A stretch of 64,000 bases of DNA from Pseudomonas arcuscaelestis. Its GTDB lineage: Bacteria > Pseudomonadota > Gammaproteobacteria > Pseudomonadales > Pseudomonadaceae. Both the position numbers and the translations under genes were made by a program. The notes below the pieces were generated by a model. That model had not been told where the DNA came from. It ran no database searches and was given only the letters and a program-made list of their open reading frames with translations. Location of the stretch: assembly GCF_016881005.1 (NCBI RefSeq), contig NZ_JACOPV010000004.1:186001-250000 (forward strand), read 5' to 3'. Of this stretch, positions 1 through 8,810 are shown piece after piece (the stretch's first letter is position 1; each line of letters opens with the position of its first letter).

Positions 1-2
1 GC

Positions 3-227
3 CTGGCTGACTTCTCGGCAAGCCCCGCGGCCATGGAACTGTACAAGGAAAACTTTGCCGTACTCGCCCAGCCGGGAATCGCCAAGCCACAGACCGAACT
101 GCCAGCTGACTACGAACAGCGCCTGATCAAGAACGACTTTGCCTGGGCTTCGAAGAACCGTGACGCGATCCTGGCGGAATGGCGCAAGCGCTATGACGGC
201 AAGTCGGAGAAGGTTGCGCAGCAGTAA
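3..227 (+). CDS. Phosphonate-type ABC transporter substrate-binding protein, C-terminal fragment
   Basis: Only the last 74 codons are inside the window; the reading frame is open from base 3 to TAA at 225-227. The visible part is soluble and charged, with the helical tail (NDFAWASKNRDAILAEWRKRY) that I associate with the putative 2-aminoethylphosphonate periplasmic binding proteins. That assignment leans on the next two genes, which are typical partners of this transporter in Pseudomonas. The ATPase and permease genes would lie to the left of the window. An iron-type or other periplasmic binding protein of the same fold cannot be excluded from this fragment. Confidence 0.6.
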   Translation: MADFSASPAAMELYKENFAVLAQPGIAKPQTELPADYEQRLIKNDFAWASKNRDAILAEWRKRYDGKSEKVAQQ

Positions 228-313
228 TACCTCATCGTGTGCCAGGCCCGTTTTTACAGGTGAATCCAGACCTGGTGCGGCGGGCCTGGCCTGCGATCCT
301 CAAGGAGATTGCA

Positions 314-1441
314 ATGACCGATCTACTGATTGTCGGCGCCGGCATACTCGGCCTGTCCCACGCCTATGCTGCCGCCCGCCGCGGTCTCAAGGTCACGGTT
401 TTCGAGCGCACCGCCACACCCTTGGGTGCCTCGGTGCGCAACTTTGGGCAGGCGCTGGTGACGGGCCAGCCACCAGGTGAAATGCTCGAGCTGGCCAAAG
501 CCAGCCGCGGTATCTGGAAGCACTGGTCGCGTCACGCCGGTTTTGGAGTAAGGAGCAACGGTTCGCTGCTGTTTGCGCGCACTGCGCTTGAACAAGAATT
601 GCTTGAAGCCTTCTGCGCCGAGCGCGCGGTGGATCAGGGTTACCAGGTCGAGTTGTTGTCGGGCGCCGCCCTCAACGACCTCTACGGCGGTCGCTTTCGT
701 CATCACCGCGCAGCCTTGCGCGGGCTGCAAGACCAGCAGTTGTACTCCCGCGAAGCGATTCCCGCGCTGATCCGTTTCCTGGCGCACGAGTTGGGCGTGA
801 CCTTCCACTTCTCCACCCTGGTGCGCGATATCCAGCCTGGAAAGATGTCGACCACTGCCGGGGAATTCAGCGCTGCTCAAATCGTTGTATGTTCTGGGCA
901 CGACTACCAGACCTTGCTGGCTGAACCCATCGCCAATCTGCAACCGCAGGTCTGTCGGTTGCAGATGTTGCGAGCCCGCCCACGATTCAATCTCGACCTG
1001 CAGCATGCCTTGCTCACCGGTCTGAGCTGTGTGCACTACGGCGCCTTTGCCGATCTGCCTCAGGCCCAGGCGCTGAAGGCGCAATTGCAGGCCGATAGCC
1101 CGCACCTGATGGAACACGGCATACACTTGCTGATCAGCCCCACGCCCCATGGTGAACTGATCATTGGTGACTCGCATGCCTACGGCAGCGATGCCTCGCC
1201 GTTCAATGCCGAGCAAGTCGATAACTGGATGATCGAACTGGCAGAGCACACCCTCGGTGGTCGTGTCGAAGTGGTCGAACGCTGGCAGGGCGTCTATGGT
1301 TCAGGCGGGCCGGGGCCATTTTCGTTGCTGCAGGTGGCGCCAGGTGTCAGTGCTGCGCTGATGCACAGCGGCGTTGGCATGAGCGTCGGGCCGGCCTTGG
1401 CCGAGCGACATATCGCTCGGTTGTTCAACGAAACCGTGTGA
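314..1441 (+). CDS. FAD-dependent oxidoreductase of phosphonate-degradation clusters (TIGR03364 type)
   Basis: 375 residues. The N-terminus has a Rossmann FAD motif (GAGILG at residues 8-13, then an acidic ..VFER end to the second strand), and the fold looks like the DAO/glycine-oxidase family. This family sits in phosphonate operons and is thought to oxidise the amine of 2-aminoethylphosphonate or an N-methylated analogue to phosphonoacetaldehyde; the exact substrate here is inference. An upstream ATG at 239 would add 25 residues ahead of the FAD fold. ATG 314 is preferred because AAGGAG lies just before it and the protein then begins directly with the nucleotide-binding strand. The next gene starts 10 bases after the stop, so the two are co-transcribed. 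Confidence 0.8.
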   Translation: MTDLLIVGAGILGLSHAYAAARRGLKVTVFERTATPLGASVRNFGQALVTGQPPGEMLELAKASRGIWKHWSRHAGFGVRSNGSLLFARTALEQELLEAFCAERAVDQGYQVELLSGAALNDLYGGRFRHHRAALRGLQDQQLYSREAIPALIRFLAHELGVTFHFSTLVRDIQPGKMSTTAGEFSAAQIVVCSGHDYQTLLAEPIANLQPQVCRLQMLRARPRFNLDLQHALLTGLSCVHYGAFADLPQAQALKAQLQADSPHLMEHGIHLLISPTPHGELIIGDSHAYGSDASPFNAEQVDNWMIELAEHTLGGRVEVVERWQGVYGSGGPGPFSLLQVAPGVSAALMHSGVGMSVGPALAERHIARLFNETV

Positions 1442-1451
1442 GGGGATGACG

Positions 1452-2006
1452 ATGAGAACAGCCGAACAGGTTGTCAGCCAGATTTTTGCCCTGTATCAGC
1501 AGCATGGCGATGAGGACTACATCGGCGAACCGGTGTCGCAGTTGGAGCACATGTCCCAGGCCGCTCAATTGGCGCTGGACGAAGGCTTTGATGATGAAGT
1601 CGTGCTGGCTGCGTTCTTCCACGACATCGGTCATATCTGCGGTGGTGCCGAGGGCAATATGGGCGGCTATGGCGTGGTAAGCCATGAACAGGTGGGCGCC
1701 AATTACCTGCGCAATTGCGGGTTCAGCGAGCGCCTGGCGAAGCTGGTGCAATACCACGTTGAAGCCAAGCGCTACCTTACATTGCGCAAGCCGGGCTACT
1801 ACCAGCGATTGAGTGAGGCCAGCCGTCGTACCCTGGAGTATCAGGGTGGGGTAATGAGCGAGGCCGAGGCGGATGCATTCGAGCGTGACCCGTTGTGCAA
1901 GGTCAGCCTGCGCATGCGCGAGTGGGATGAATTGGCCAAGGAGATGCATGTGCCGGTGATTGACTTGAATATGCTCAAGTCCAAGGCATTGGCGCTGTTG
2001 CATTGA
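1452..2006 (+). CDS. HD-domain (PhnZ-like) phosphonate oxygenase
   Basis: 184 residues. The HD motif is clear (H33, H57-D58, H61, further His downstream), as expected for a mixed-valent di-iron oxygenase that cleaves the C-P bond of a hydroxylated phosphonate. Tyr23 and Glu26 in a YxxE arrangement match the gate pair described for PhnZ and TmpB, which separates these oxygenases from HD phosphohydrolases. This is the family annotated as phosphonate degradation-associated HDIG protein. ATG 1452 is chosen over ATG 1446 because AGGGG at 1441-1445 gives proper spacing only for the later one. It is the last gene of the operon; a degenerate REP follows. The substrate is not readable from sequence. 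Confidence 0.8.
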   Translation: MRTAEQVVSQIFALYQQHGDEDYIGEPVSQLEHMSQAAQLALDEGFDDEVVLAAFFHDIGHICGGAEGNMGGYGVVSHEQVGANYLRNCGFSERLAKLVQYHVEAKRYLTLRKPGYYQRLSEASRRTLEYQGGVMSEAEADAFERDPLCKVSLRMREWDELAKEMHVPVIDLNMLKSKALALLH

Positions 2007-2029
2007 TACATCGCGGGGAAAGCCTGATG

Positions 2030-2066
2030 ACCACTATCCCAGTGGCAGCGGGCTTGCTCCGCGGTA
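2030..2066. repeat. Degenerate REP-type palindrome
   Basis: The string GGCAGCGGGCTTGCTCCGCGGTAGG resembles one half of the Pseudomonas REP element seen again near 5411 and 32261. It lies between the HD oxygenase and the convergent GTPase gene, the usual position for such elements, and may help end both transcripts. Confidence 0.45.
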
Positions 2067-2071
2067 GGGTT

Positions 2072-3436
2072 CTAAAGCTCCTGCACCAAGCTGTCGATCT
2101 GCTCCTGGCGCTCGGGTTGATTGATCCGCGCCCCTGGATTCAATGACGACCATTGTGGATGCGCTCGCGCTTTGCTCAAGGCCTCTGGCAACTTGCCCTC
2201 ACGCCAGCTCTGCTCTTGCGGTGTGCTCAACTTGATCCTTTCCATCGCGGCATGACCGCGACTGTCCAGGGCCTGGATCAGTTGGTGCTGACGCAAAGCC
2301 AACAAGCGCAGCACACTGTCATCCACCGTCAGCTCGCGCTGCCCCTTGAGCTTGCCCAGCAAGCGTGAGCCGTAGCTACGCGCAGTCTGCAAAGCGCCGC
2401 CGGCAATGGCTCCGGCCAGCGCTGCGGCGCCCAGGGTCAAACCGCCTACCAGCAGATCGACCCCAGCACCGGCGGCGGCACCCGCGGCCACGCCACTGCC
2501 CAGGCGCACGCCCAGAAGCTTGAGGGTCTCGGGGTTGAACAGGTCATCGCCCCAGCGTCCGTCGAGCAGCGGCAAATCGCTGGCGCTGGCATCGTCCTTG
2601 CGAAAGGCATACAGCTTGAGCAGGGCTTCGACGCAACGTTGTTCACGTTGGCGAACATCCTTGCGCAACGCCTCGATCGCCACGGCTTGCGCTCCAGGTT
2701 CGGCCACCACGCTTCGGCGGCACGCGGCACAATCTATCAACAGTTCGGCAATCAGGCGTTTAGCGCTGTGCTGACGGGCCAGGCGCTGGGCGTCCTGATC
2801 GTCGATCAGGCGTTGTAGCGCGGGCCGAGATTTTTCCAGCATCAGTGCCAGGCTTTCATAAAGCCGCCGCTCGCCATCTTCCGGTGGCGCGACGCTGTCG
2901 AAACGCACCAGTGCATGCAAACCAAGCCGGGCCAGCGCTTCACGCCAGGCGGGTTCGCGATGGTCGCTGCTGGCAACAAAGTTGAGCACCGGCAGTAGCG
3001 GTTTGCCGCAGCTGGCAAGCACTTCCAGCTCGTCACGGTACTTGGCCAACACCGGTTCACGCGCATCGATTACATATAGGCCGGCATCACTGGCGAGCAG
3101 TTGGCGCACCACCTTGGCCTCTTGTTCAAAGCGTTGGCGCGCTTCACTGCCCTGAAGAAAGCGCTCCAGCCGCGCCGGGCCGTCCAGGCGCTCGCCGGGA
3201 CGCTCCAGACGCTCAAGGTAGTCGAGCAGGGCGATAGCGTCTTCCAGCCCCGGGGTGTCGTAAAGCTCCAGCAACGGTTCGCCATCCACCGACAGTCGCG
3301 CACCCTCCACATGGCGAGTAGTGCTGGGCCGATGGGATACCTCGCCAAAGCCGACATCGCGGGTGAGGGTACGCAACAACGACGTCTTGCCGACGTTGGT
3401 GTGGCCAACCACGGCCAGTTTTAGCGGCTTAGTCAT
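2072..3436 (-). CDS. Membrane-associated GTPase with DUF3482 domain
   Basis: 454 residues. An N-terminal Era/TrmE-type G domain is visible: G1 P-loop GHTNVGKT near residues 11-18 and G3 DTPG near 60. The G4 motif is not a clear NKxD (the local sequence is LNFVASSD). A mainly helical C-terminal region contains a Gly/Ala-rich hydrophobic stretch (roughly residues 300-345) that could enter the membrane. The function is unknown. It overlaps the upstream membrane-protein gene by 8 bases (ATGACTAA), so translation is coupled and the products probably act together. ATG 3436 is preferred over ATG 3442 because GGAG is correctly spaced for it. Confidence 0.75.
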   Translation of the reverse strand: MTKPLKLAVVGHTNVGKTSLLRTLTRDVGFGEVSHRPSTTRHVEGARLSVDGEPLLELYDTPGLEDAIALLDYLERLERPGERLDGPARLERFLQGSEARQRFEQEAKVVRQLLASDAGLYVIDAREPVLAKYRDELEVLASCGKPLLPVLNFVASSDHREPAWREALARLGLHALVRFDSVAPPEDGERRLYESLALMLEKSRPALQRLIDDQDAQRLARQHSAKRLIAELLIDCAACRRSVVAEPGAQAVAIEALRKDVRQREQRCVEALLKLYAFRKDDASASDLPLLDGRWGDDLFNPETLKLLGVRLGSGVAAGAAAGAGVDLLVGGLTLGAAALAGAIAGGALQTARSYGSRLLGKLKGQRELTVDDSVLRLLALRQHQLIQALDSRGHAAMERIKLSTPQEQSWREGKLPEALSKARAHPQWSSLNPGARINQPERQEQIDSLVQEL

Positions 3437-4820
3437 GGCCATGCTCCAGCCAGTTCAGCGGGGCGCTGTCGGAATGCGCAAGCCCCAGTTGGTCCAGCGC
3501 CTGATGCCAGTCGCCGAGGCGATCGGCATCCAACGCCTGCCCAGGCAGCGCTTGCAGCAGCCATATGCGTGTAGCACCGGCATTGCGGGCGAGTTCGGCG
3601 AGCAACGCCAGGCTGCCACGATCCGGCGAGCGCCGCGGGTCACAAGCAATGACCAGGCGTGCCGGGGGAAAGCGGCTGAGTTGCTCAAGCAACTTATTGC
3701 GCGACTCACGGCTGTCGAGTATTCCGGCATTGTTGACGGTGGCGGGCAGGGCGGGTGGCCACGGCCGCTGGTCGTCCAGTTCCAGGCCAACCAGCAAGGC
3801 ACCGTCGGAGTGCTCGTCACCCACACCACGGACAATCTGCGGCAGGGCATCCGGGGCTGCGTCGTTAACGCCAAGGCGCTCGCTGCTGGGCATCAGCGCT
3901 TCACGCAATTGGCTATAGCCTGGAAGGTTGATGTCCAGGCTCAAACGCTTGCGGCCACTGCGCCAGCGCCACAGGCACAGCGAGGCCAGCAGCAGCCGTG
4001 GAGCAATACCGAACACCAGCAACACGCCGAGCAACCAGCTGGCCCAAGCCTGGCGGGCCAGTTCAAGGGCGGGTTGACTGTCGCCACTGGCGCGGATCAT
4101 GGCAATGTCCGGTACGTTAAAACCGAGCAGGGCAGGCAAGGCGCCGAGGGCTTGGGTCAGGGCTACGAAGGTATCGGCACCGAGAATGGTCGTTTCCCAA
4201 ACGAAGCCGTAGCGCCGAGTGGCGAGCAGAATCAGCAGCATCACCAGGGCTGTGCCAAGGGCCACCAGCCACAGGCCATGGACCAGCAGGCCCAGTAGCC
4301 AGCGATTGAGTCTTTGCCGCTGCAGCAACACCAGCAGGGCGGGAGCCAAATGCACGGCCTGGGCATCACGGGCAAATTTTTCACTGAGCCACAACCACAG
4401 CCTGCCCAGGGTTGCCCCTTGCTCCCCGGCGAAGAAGAAGCCGAGCGCCCATCCGCCCAGCAACAGCAGGTTCAAGCCCAGCAGGCTACCCAGCGCCCAG
4501 AACACATTCACCGGGCGCTGGCTGTCGCCCAGGGCGGCCAGGGCCAGGCCGGCGCCGCTGAGTATCGCCAGCACCAGCAACAACGCCAGTGCCAAGCGGG
4601 CACCTTGCTTCCAGCGTTGCAGGGCGCTGCGCATGCCATCGCGCTCGGCCAGCCACAAGGCACGATGCTCAATGCGTGTCGGCAGGTCACCGCCCGCCTG
4701 GCGGGCGTGGCGGTTGGCTTCCTGGTCGTCCAGAAGGCCTGCATGTTCCTCACGCAGGCGTACTGCTTCAGTGAGCCAGCGTTTGTCCAGGTCAGTCAGT
4801 GCAGTCACGCGGTCTTCCAT
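3429..4820 (-). CDS. DUF2868 domain membrane protein
   Basis: 463 residues with several hydrophobic segments: two near residues 75-130 (LALALLLVLAILSGAGLALAAL and the following Leu-rich stretch), more at about 175-200 and near 265. A soluble C-terminal half contains short strands such as RLVIACDPRRSPDRGSLALL, reminiscent of a nucleotide-binding or regulatory fold. The family has no assigned function but occurs next to DUF3482 GTPases. The likely role is a membrane anchor or sensor for the downstream GTPase; this is inference from the overlapping genes only. No clear Shine-Dalgarno precedes the ATG at 4820. Confidence 0.7.
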   Translation of the reverse strand: MEDRVTALTDLDKRWLTEAVRLREEHAGLLDDQEANRHARQAGGDLPTRIEHRALWLAERDGMRSALQRWKQGARLALALLLVLAILSGAGLALAALGDSQRPVNVFWALGSLLGLNLLLLGGWALGFFFAGEQGATLGRLWLWLSEKFARDAQAVHLAPALLVLLQRQRLNRWLLGLLVHGLWLVALGTALVMLLILLATRRYGFVWETTILGADTFVALTQALGALPALLGFNVPDIAMIRASGDSQPALELARQAWASWLLGVLLVFGIAPRLLLASLCLWRWRSGRKRLSLDINLPGYSQLREALMPSSERLGVNDAAPDALPQIVRGVGDEHSDGALLVGLELDDQRPWPPALPATVNNAGILDSRESRNKLLEQLSRFPPARLVIACDPRRSPDRGSLALLAELARNAGATRIWLLQALPGQALDADRLGDWHQALDQLGLAHSDSAPLNWLEHGHD

Positions 4821-4883
4821 TGATCAAGTCAGCCCAAAGCATAACCCAGGCGCCGAAGAACGGGCTTTGCTATCCTCGCGGAC

Positions 4884-5402
4884 ATGAAAACATCACTTCC
4901 CCTCAGCCTGATCGCGGCGCTCGCCGAGAATCGTGTGATCGGCATCGACAACAGCATGCCCTGGCACCTGCCGGGGGATTTCAAGTACTTCAAGGCTACC
5001 ACCCTGGGCAAGCCAATCATCATGGGGCGTAAAACCTGGGATTCGCTCGGCCGGCCGTTGCCTGGGCGTTTGAACCTGGTGGTCAGCCGCCAGCCAGGGC
5101 TGCAGCTCGAAGGCGCGCAGGTGTTCGACTCACTCGACGCGGCCATGTTGCGGGCCGAGCAATGGGCGCTGGAGCAGGGCGTGGATGAGCTGATGCTGAT
5201 TGGCGGCGCGCAACTCTACACCCAGGCCATCGAGCGAGGCCTGGCTGATCGGTTGTATTTGACGCGGGTCGAATTGAACCCGGAAGGGGATGCGTGGTTT
5301 CCAGCGTTCGATGCGGCGCAATGGACGCTCGCGTCGACGCAGGCAAATCCGGCGGAAGGTGACAAGCCGGCCTACCACTTCGAGGTCTGGGAAAAGGCCT
5401 GA
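4884..5402 (+). CDS. folA: Dihydrofolate reductase
   Basis: 172 residues, normal for chromosomal DHFR. It reduces dihydrofolate to tetrahydrofolate with NADPH, in the cytoplasm. The family landmarks are in order: IAALAENRVIGIDNSMPWHLPGD (substrate and Met20-loop region, residues 9-31), GRKTWDSLGRPLPGR (NADPH-binding region, about 47-61), and LIGGAQLY near residue 110. The gene stands alone, divergent from the DUF2868 gene with only 63 bases between starts, so both promoters must sit in 4821-4883. A paired REP follows. This is the housekeeping enzyme, not a resistance variant. Confidence 0.95.
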   Translation: MKTSLPLSLIAALAENRVIGIDNSMPWHLPGDFKYFKATTLGKPIIMGRKTWDSLGRPLPGRLNLVVSRQPGLQLEGAQVFDSLDAAMLRAEQWALEQGVDELMLIGGAQLYTQAIERGLADRLYLTRVELNPEGDAWFPAFDAAQWTLASTQANPAEGDKPAYHFEVWEKA

Positions 5403-5410
5403 TTCACTCG

Positions 5411-5481
5411 GTAGGAGTGGGCTTGCCCCGCGACAAGGCGGCAAATAACCTGCCGGCCTATCGCGGGCCAAGCCGCTCTGG
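5411..5481. repeat. Paired REP element (BIME-like) between folA and tcyP
   Basis: Two REP units in opposite orientation: GTAGGAGTGGGCTTGCCCCGCG at 5411-5432 and its inverse form TATCGCGGGCCAAGCCGCTC at 5459-5478. They lie between the convergent stop codons of folA and tcyP and can fold into a long hairpin. They probably end or stabilise both transcripts. Confidence 0.7.
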
Positions 5482-5483
5482 CG

Positions 5484-6875
5484 TTAGCTGTGGCTCAGTT
5501 CGGCATGTTCGTCGGTGCCCAGCACCTGACGATCTGTTTGCTTGAGCATCTGGCTGGTAATCGCCCCTGCGGTCATCGAACCGTTCACGTTCAATGCTGT
5601 ACGACCCATGTCGATCAGCGGCTCGACCGAGATTAGCAACGCCACCAGCTCTACCGGCAAGCCCATGGCCGGCAGCACGATCAGCGCGGCAAAGGTCGCA
5701 CCGCCACCGACGCCGGCAACACCGGCCGAACTCAGGGTGACGATTGCCACCAGCGTTGCGATCCACAGTGGGTCGAGCGGGTTGATACCGACAGCCGGAG
5801 CTACCATCACCGCCAGCATTGCCGGGTACAAACCGGCACAGCCGTTCTGGCCAATGGTCGCGCCGAACGAAGCGGCAAAGCTTGCGATCGACTGTGGAAT
5901 GCCCAGGCGCAGGGTTTGCGCTTCGATGCTCAGCGGGATGCTGGCAGCACTGGAGCGGCTGGTGAAGGCGAAGGTCAGCACCGGCCAGACTTTGCGGAAG
6001 AAGCGCAGTGGATTGACGCCGCTGATCGCCAGCAACACGCCATGCACCACAAACATCAGCCCCAGGCCGATGTACGAAACCACCACAAAGCTGCCGAGCT
6101 TGAGGATGTCGTCAAGGTTCGAGCTGGCAACCACCTTGGTCATCAGGGCCAACACGCCATACGGGGTGAGCTTCATCACCAGGCGCACCAGACGCATGGT
6201 CCAGGCTTGCAGGGTGTCGATAGCGACCAGGGCGCGATTGCCTTTTTCGGCATCATCCTTGAGCAATTGCAGGGCGGCCATGCCAAGGAACACGGCAAAG
6301 ATCACTACGCTGATGATCGACGTCGGCTTGGCGCGCGCCAGGTCGCCCACCGGGTTGCTGGGGATGAACGACAGCAGCAGTTGCGGGATATTCAGGTCTG
6401 CGACCTTGCCCACGTAATCGCTCTGAATAGCCTGCATGCGTGCGGTTTCGGCGGTGCCTGCCACCAACCCCTCGGCGGTCAGGCCGAACAGGTTGGTCAG
6501 GCCGATACCGATCAGTGCGGCGATGGCCGTGGTGAACAGCAGGGTGCCGATGGTCAGGAAGCTGATTTTGCCCAGTGAAGAAGCGTTGTGCAGCCGCGCC
6601 ACAGCGCTGAGGATCGAAGCGAAGATCAGCGGCATGACGATCATTTGCAGCAACTGCACATAGCCGTTGCCAACCAGATCCAGCCAACTGATGGTGGCCT
6701 TGAGTACCGGATTGCCTGCGCCATAGATGGTATGCAGGGCAGCACCGAACAACACGCCCAGAACCAGGCCGACCAACACCTTCTTGGCCAGGCTCCAGTT
6801 GCCATGACGGGTTTGCGCCAGGCCTAGCAGCAATGCCAGGAACGCCAGCAGATTGAGAGACAGCGGCAGATTCAT
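5484..6875 (-). CDS. tcyP: L-cystine:cation symporter (TcyP/YdjN type)
   Basis: 463 residues with about ten hydrophobic helices. It belongs to the dicarboxylate/amino acid:cation symporter (DAACS) family, inner membrane. The long N-terminal helix block and the motif [19 protein letters not shown] (about residues 76-94) fit the TcyP branch better than glutamate or C4-dicarboxylate carriers. Expected role: cystine uptake for cysteine supply. Nearby genes for a second cystine transporter and cysteine metabolism support this. Its start has GGAG nine bases upstream. A 172-base gap separates it from metI and contains an AT-rich element, so it has its own promoter. Confidence 0.8.
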   Translation of the reverse strand: MNLPLSLNLLAFLALLLGLAQTRHGNWSLAKKVLVGLVLGVLFGAALHTIYGAGNPVLKATISWLDLVGNGYVQLLQMIVMPLIFASILSAVARLHNASSLGKISFLTIGTLLFTTAIAALIGIGLTNLFGLTAEGLVAGTAETARMQAIQSDYVGKVADLNIPQLLLSFIPSNPVGDLARAKPTSIISVVIFAVFLGMAALQLLKDDAEKGNRALVAIDTLQAWTMRLVRLVMKLTPYGVLALMTKVVASSNLDDILKLGSFVVVSYIGLGLMFVVHGVLLAISGVNPLRFFRKVWPVLTFAFTSRSSAASIPLSIEAQTLRLGIPQSIASFAASFGATIGQNGCAGLYPAMLAVMVAPAVGINPLDPLWIATLVAIVTLSSAGVAGVGGGATFAALIVLPAMGLPVELVALLISVEPLIDMGRTALNVNGSMTAGAITSQMLKQTDRQVLGTDEHAELSHS

Positions 6876-6984
6876 TGAAGCTCCAGGGATAACGCGGGGA
6901 ATCGCCTCTGTGTGCGATTGCGAACAGAAATGCTAACAGCATGAAAACGGACGAATTTATATCAAAAAGTAATTTGCTTAGTAT

Positions 6985-7000
6985 TTTTTGGAATATATGC
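6985..7000 (-). promoter_or_regulatory. Putative CysB-type site upstream of tcyP
   Basis: TTTTTTGGAATATATG on the plus strand (ATATTCCAAAAAA read toward tcyP), about 115 bases before the tcyP start and inside an AT-rich stretch (6950-7000). The same core recurs before sfnB, tcyJ and dcyD. TTATTCC-type half-sites fit what I recall of CysB operators; assignment to CysB is inference. Confidence 0.45.
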
Positions 7001-7047
7001 GCTGCACGCAAGCCTTCAATAGCCGCTCACGCAGCTATCGGCGCCGC

Positions 7048-7692
7048 CTAGCGCTTGTTCAGGCCTTTGGCCAAACGATCACCGCCAAGCTGAATCAATG
7101 CCACCAGCAGCACCAGCATGACAATCACGGTGAGCATGATCTGGCTGTCGAAACGCTGGTAGCCATAACGATAGGCAATGTCGCCCAAGCCGCCTGCGCC
7201 GATGGCCCCTGCCATGGCCGAGGAGTTGATCATGGTCACTAACGTGATGGTGAAACCGCCGACGATACCCGGTAGGGCCTCGGGCAATAATACGTGCCAG
7301 ACGATATGCCAGCGTCGGCAACCCATGGCTTGCGCCGCTTCGATCAGACCGTGGTCAACTTCACGCAAGCTGACTTCGGCGATTCGGGCAAAGAACGGCG
7401 TGGCGGCAATGGTCAGCGGCACTACTGCCGCCCACACGCCATACGTGGTGCCGACGATCAGGCGAGTGAAGGGAATCAGCGCGACCATCAGGATCAGGAA
7501 CGGTATCGAGCGGAACAGGTTAACGAAGGCACCCAGTACCCGGTTCAAGGTGGGGGCCTGGAAAATCCCGCCCTTGGCGCTGGTAACCAGAATCACCGCC
7601 AAGGGAATCCCGGCGAGCAAGGCAATCAGCGATGACACCCCGACCATCAACAGGGTATCGAGTACGCCCTGGAACAGGCGATCAGTCCACAT
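7048..7692 (-). CDS. metI: MetI-type ABC transporter permease
   Basis: 214 residues with five to six hydrophobic helices and a permease EAA loop ([25 protein letters not shown], about residues 138-162). This is the MetI family that pairs with NIL-domain ATPases. Its start overlaps the end of the ATPase gene by 11 bases, and it is the last gene of the sfnB-led operon. In this operon the transporter probably carries an organosulfur compound rather than, or in addition to, methionine. No terminator is evident; the next gene has its own promoter region. Confidence 0.85.
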   Translation of the reverse strand: MWTDRLFQGVLDTLLMVGVSSLIALLAGIPLAVILVTSAKGGIFQAPTLNRVLGAFVNLFRSIPFLILMVALIPFTRLIVGTTYGVWAAVVPLTIAATPFFARIAEVSLREVDHGLIEAAQAMGCRRWHIVWHVLLPEALPGIVGGFTITLVTMINSSAMAGAIGAGGLGDIAYRYGYQRFDSQIMLTVIVMLVLLVALIQLGGDRLAKGLNKR

Positions 7693-8809
7693 AACCCAGC
7701 ACCTCTACGTGTGTGGCCCATTGGCGGGCGCGCTCAATGATCTGCTCGTGGCAGTGCGGCGAATTCGCGACCGACAGCACCAACTGCCCCAGCGCACGCC
7801 CCTGGATCGGCTCGATGCCTCCCTGCAGTAGGCTTATCCGTCCGCCGAGGCTGGTGAACAATGTGGATAACTCCGGTGCCTGGCGTTGCGTTCCAGCAAC
7901 CTTGAGGTTCAATACCAAGGCTGCCTCGGCACTGCCCGGCTGCACCTGCAGACGGGCCTGCAGCTCGGGTGGCAAGGCGGCTTGCAACGGTGCCAGCAAG
8001 GTTTTGCTGACCTCATGCCGTGGGTCGCCGAACACTTGCCACACGGCACCCTGCTCAACGATGCGCCCGCGCTCAAGCACCACTACCCGGTGGCAGACAT
8101 CGCGGATGACCGCCATCTCGTGAGTAATCAGCACCACGGTCAGGCCCAGGCGCTGGTTGATGTCGCGCAGAAGCTCAAGGATGGAGGCGGTGGTTTCCGG
8201 GTCGAGGGCCGAGGTCGCTTCATCACAGAGAAGAATATCCGGGTCGTGCACCAGCGCCCGGGCGATACCGACGCGCTGCTTCTGCCCGCCCGACAATTGT
8301 GCCGGGTAGGCATGGTGCTTCTGTTCGAGCCCCACCAGCGCCAGCAGTTCGGCTACCTTGCGTTGGCGCTGGGCCTTGGGCACGCCAGCGACCTTGAGCG
8401 GCAGCTCAACGTTCTGCCATACGGTTTTCGCCGACATCAGGTTGAAGTGCTGGAAGATCATGCCGATGCGCCGGCGCAGGCGTACCAGGCGGTCCTCATC
8501 GAACGCGCCGATATCTACCTGGTCGATCAGCACGCGGCCGCTGCTGGGTTGTTCGAGACGATTGATGGTGCGGATCAGCGACGACTTGCCAGCGCCGCTA
8601 CGCCCGATGATGCCGAAAATCTCACCGCGCTGAATGTTCAGGTCGATGGCTTCCAGTGCCGGTGCGCTTTGCCCCGGATAGGTCTTGCTCAAACCGATAA
8701 AGCGCACATGGGTACTGCTCAACTCGGGATGCAGCGCCCGTTGCTCAGCCTGATGCGGTGGTGCGTATGCGTGCTCCTTGGGCACCTCAAGGGCGGTGGC
8801 GGCGCTCAT
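7682..8809 (-). CDS. metN: MetN-type ABC transporter ATPase
   Basis: 375 residues. Walker [10 protein letters not shown] is at 69-77, the signature [15 protein letters not shown] and Walker [14 protein letters not shown] are in the middle, and the C-terminal ~75 residues form a NIL-type regulatory domain. An N-terminal extension of about 35 residues precedes the ABC fold, longer than in E. coli MetN. ATG 8809 is chosen because it directly follows the metQ stop (TGA at 8813-8811); an earlier in-frame ATG at 8935 lies inside metQ. It energises uptake through MetI. Confidence 0.88.
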   Translation of the reverse strand: MSAATALEVPKEHAYAPPHQAEQRALHPELSSTHVRFIGLSKTYPGQSAPALEAIDLNIQRGEIFGIIGRSGAGKSSLIRTINRLEQPSSGRVLIDQVDIGAFDEDRLVRLRRRIGMIFQHFNLMSAKTVWQNVELPLKVAGVPKAQRQRKVAELLALVGLEQKHHAYPAQLSGGQKQRVGIARALVHDPDILLCDEATSALDPETTASILELLRDINQRLGLTVVLITHEMAVIRDVCHRVVVLERGRIVEQGAVWQVFGDPRHEVSKTLLAPLQAALPPELQARLQVQPGSAEAALVLNLKVAGTQRQAPELSTLFTSLGGRISLLQGGIEPIQGRALGQLVLSVANSPHCHEQIIERARQWATHVEVLGYVD

Positions 8810-8810
8810 G

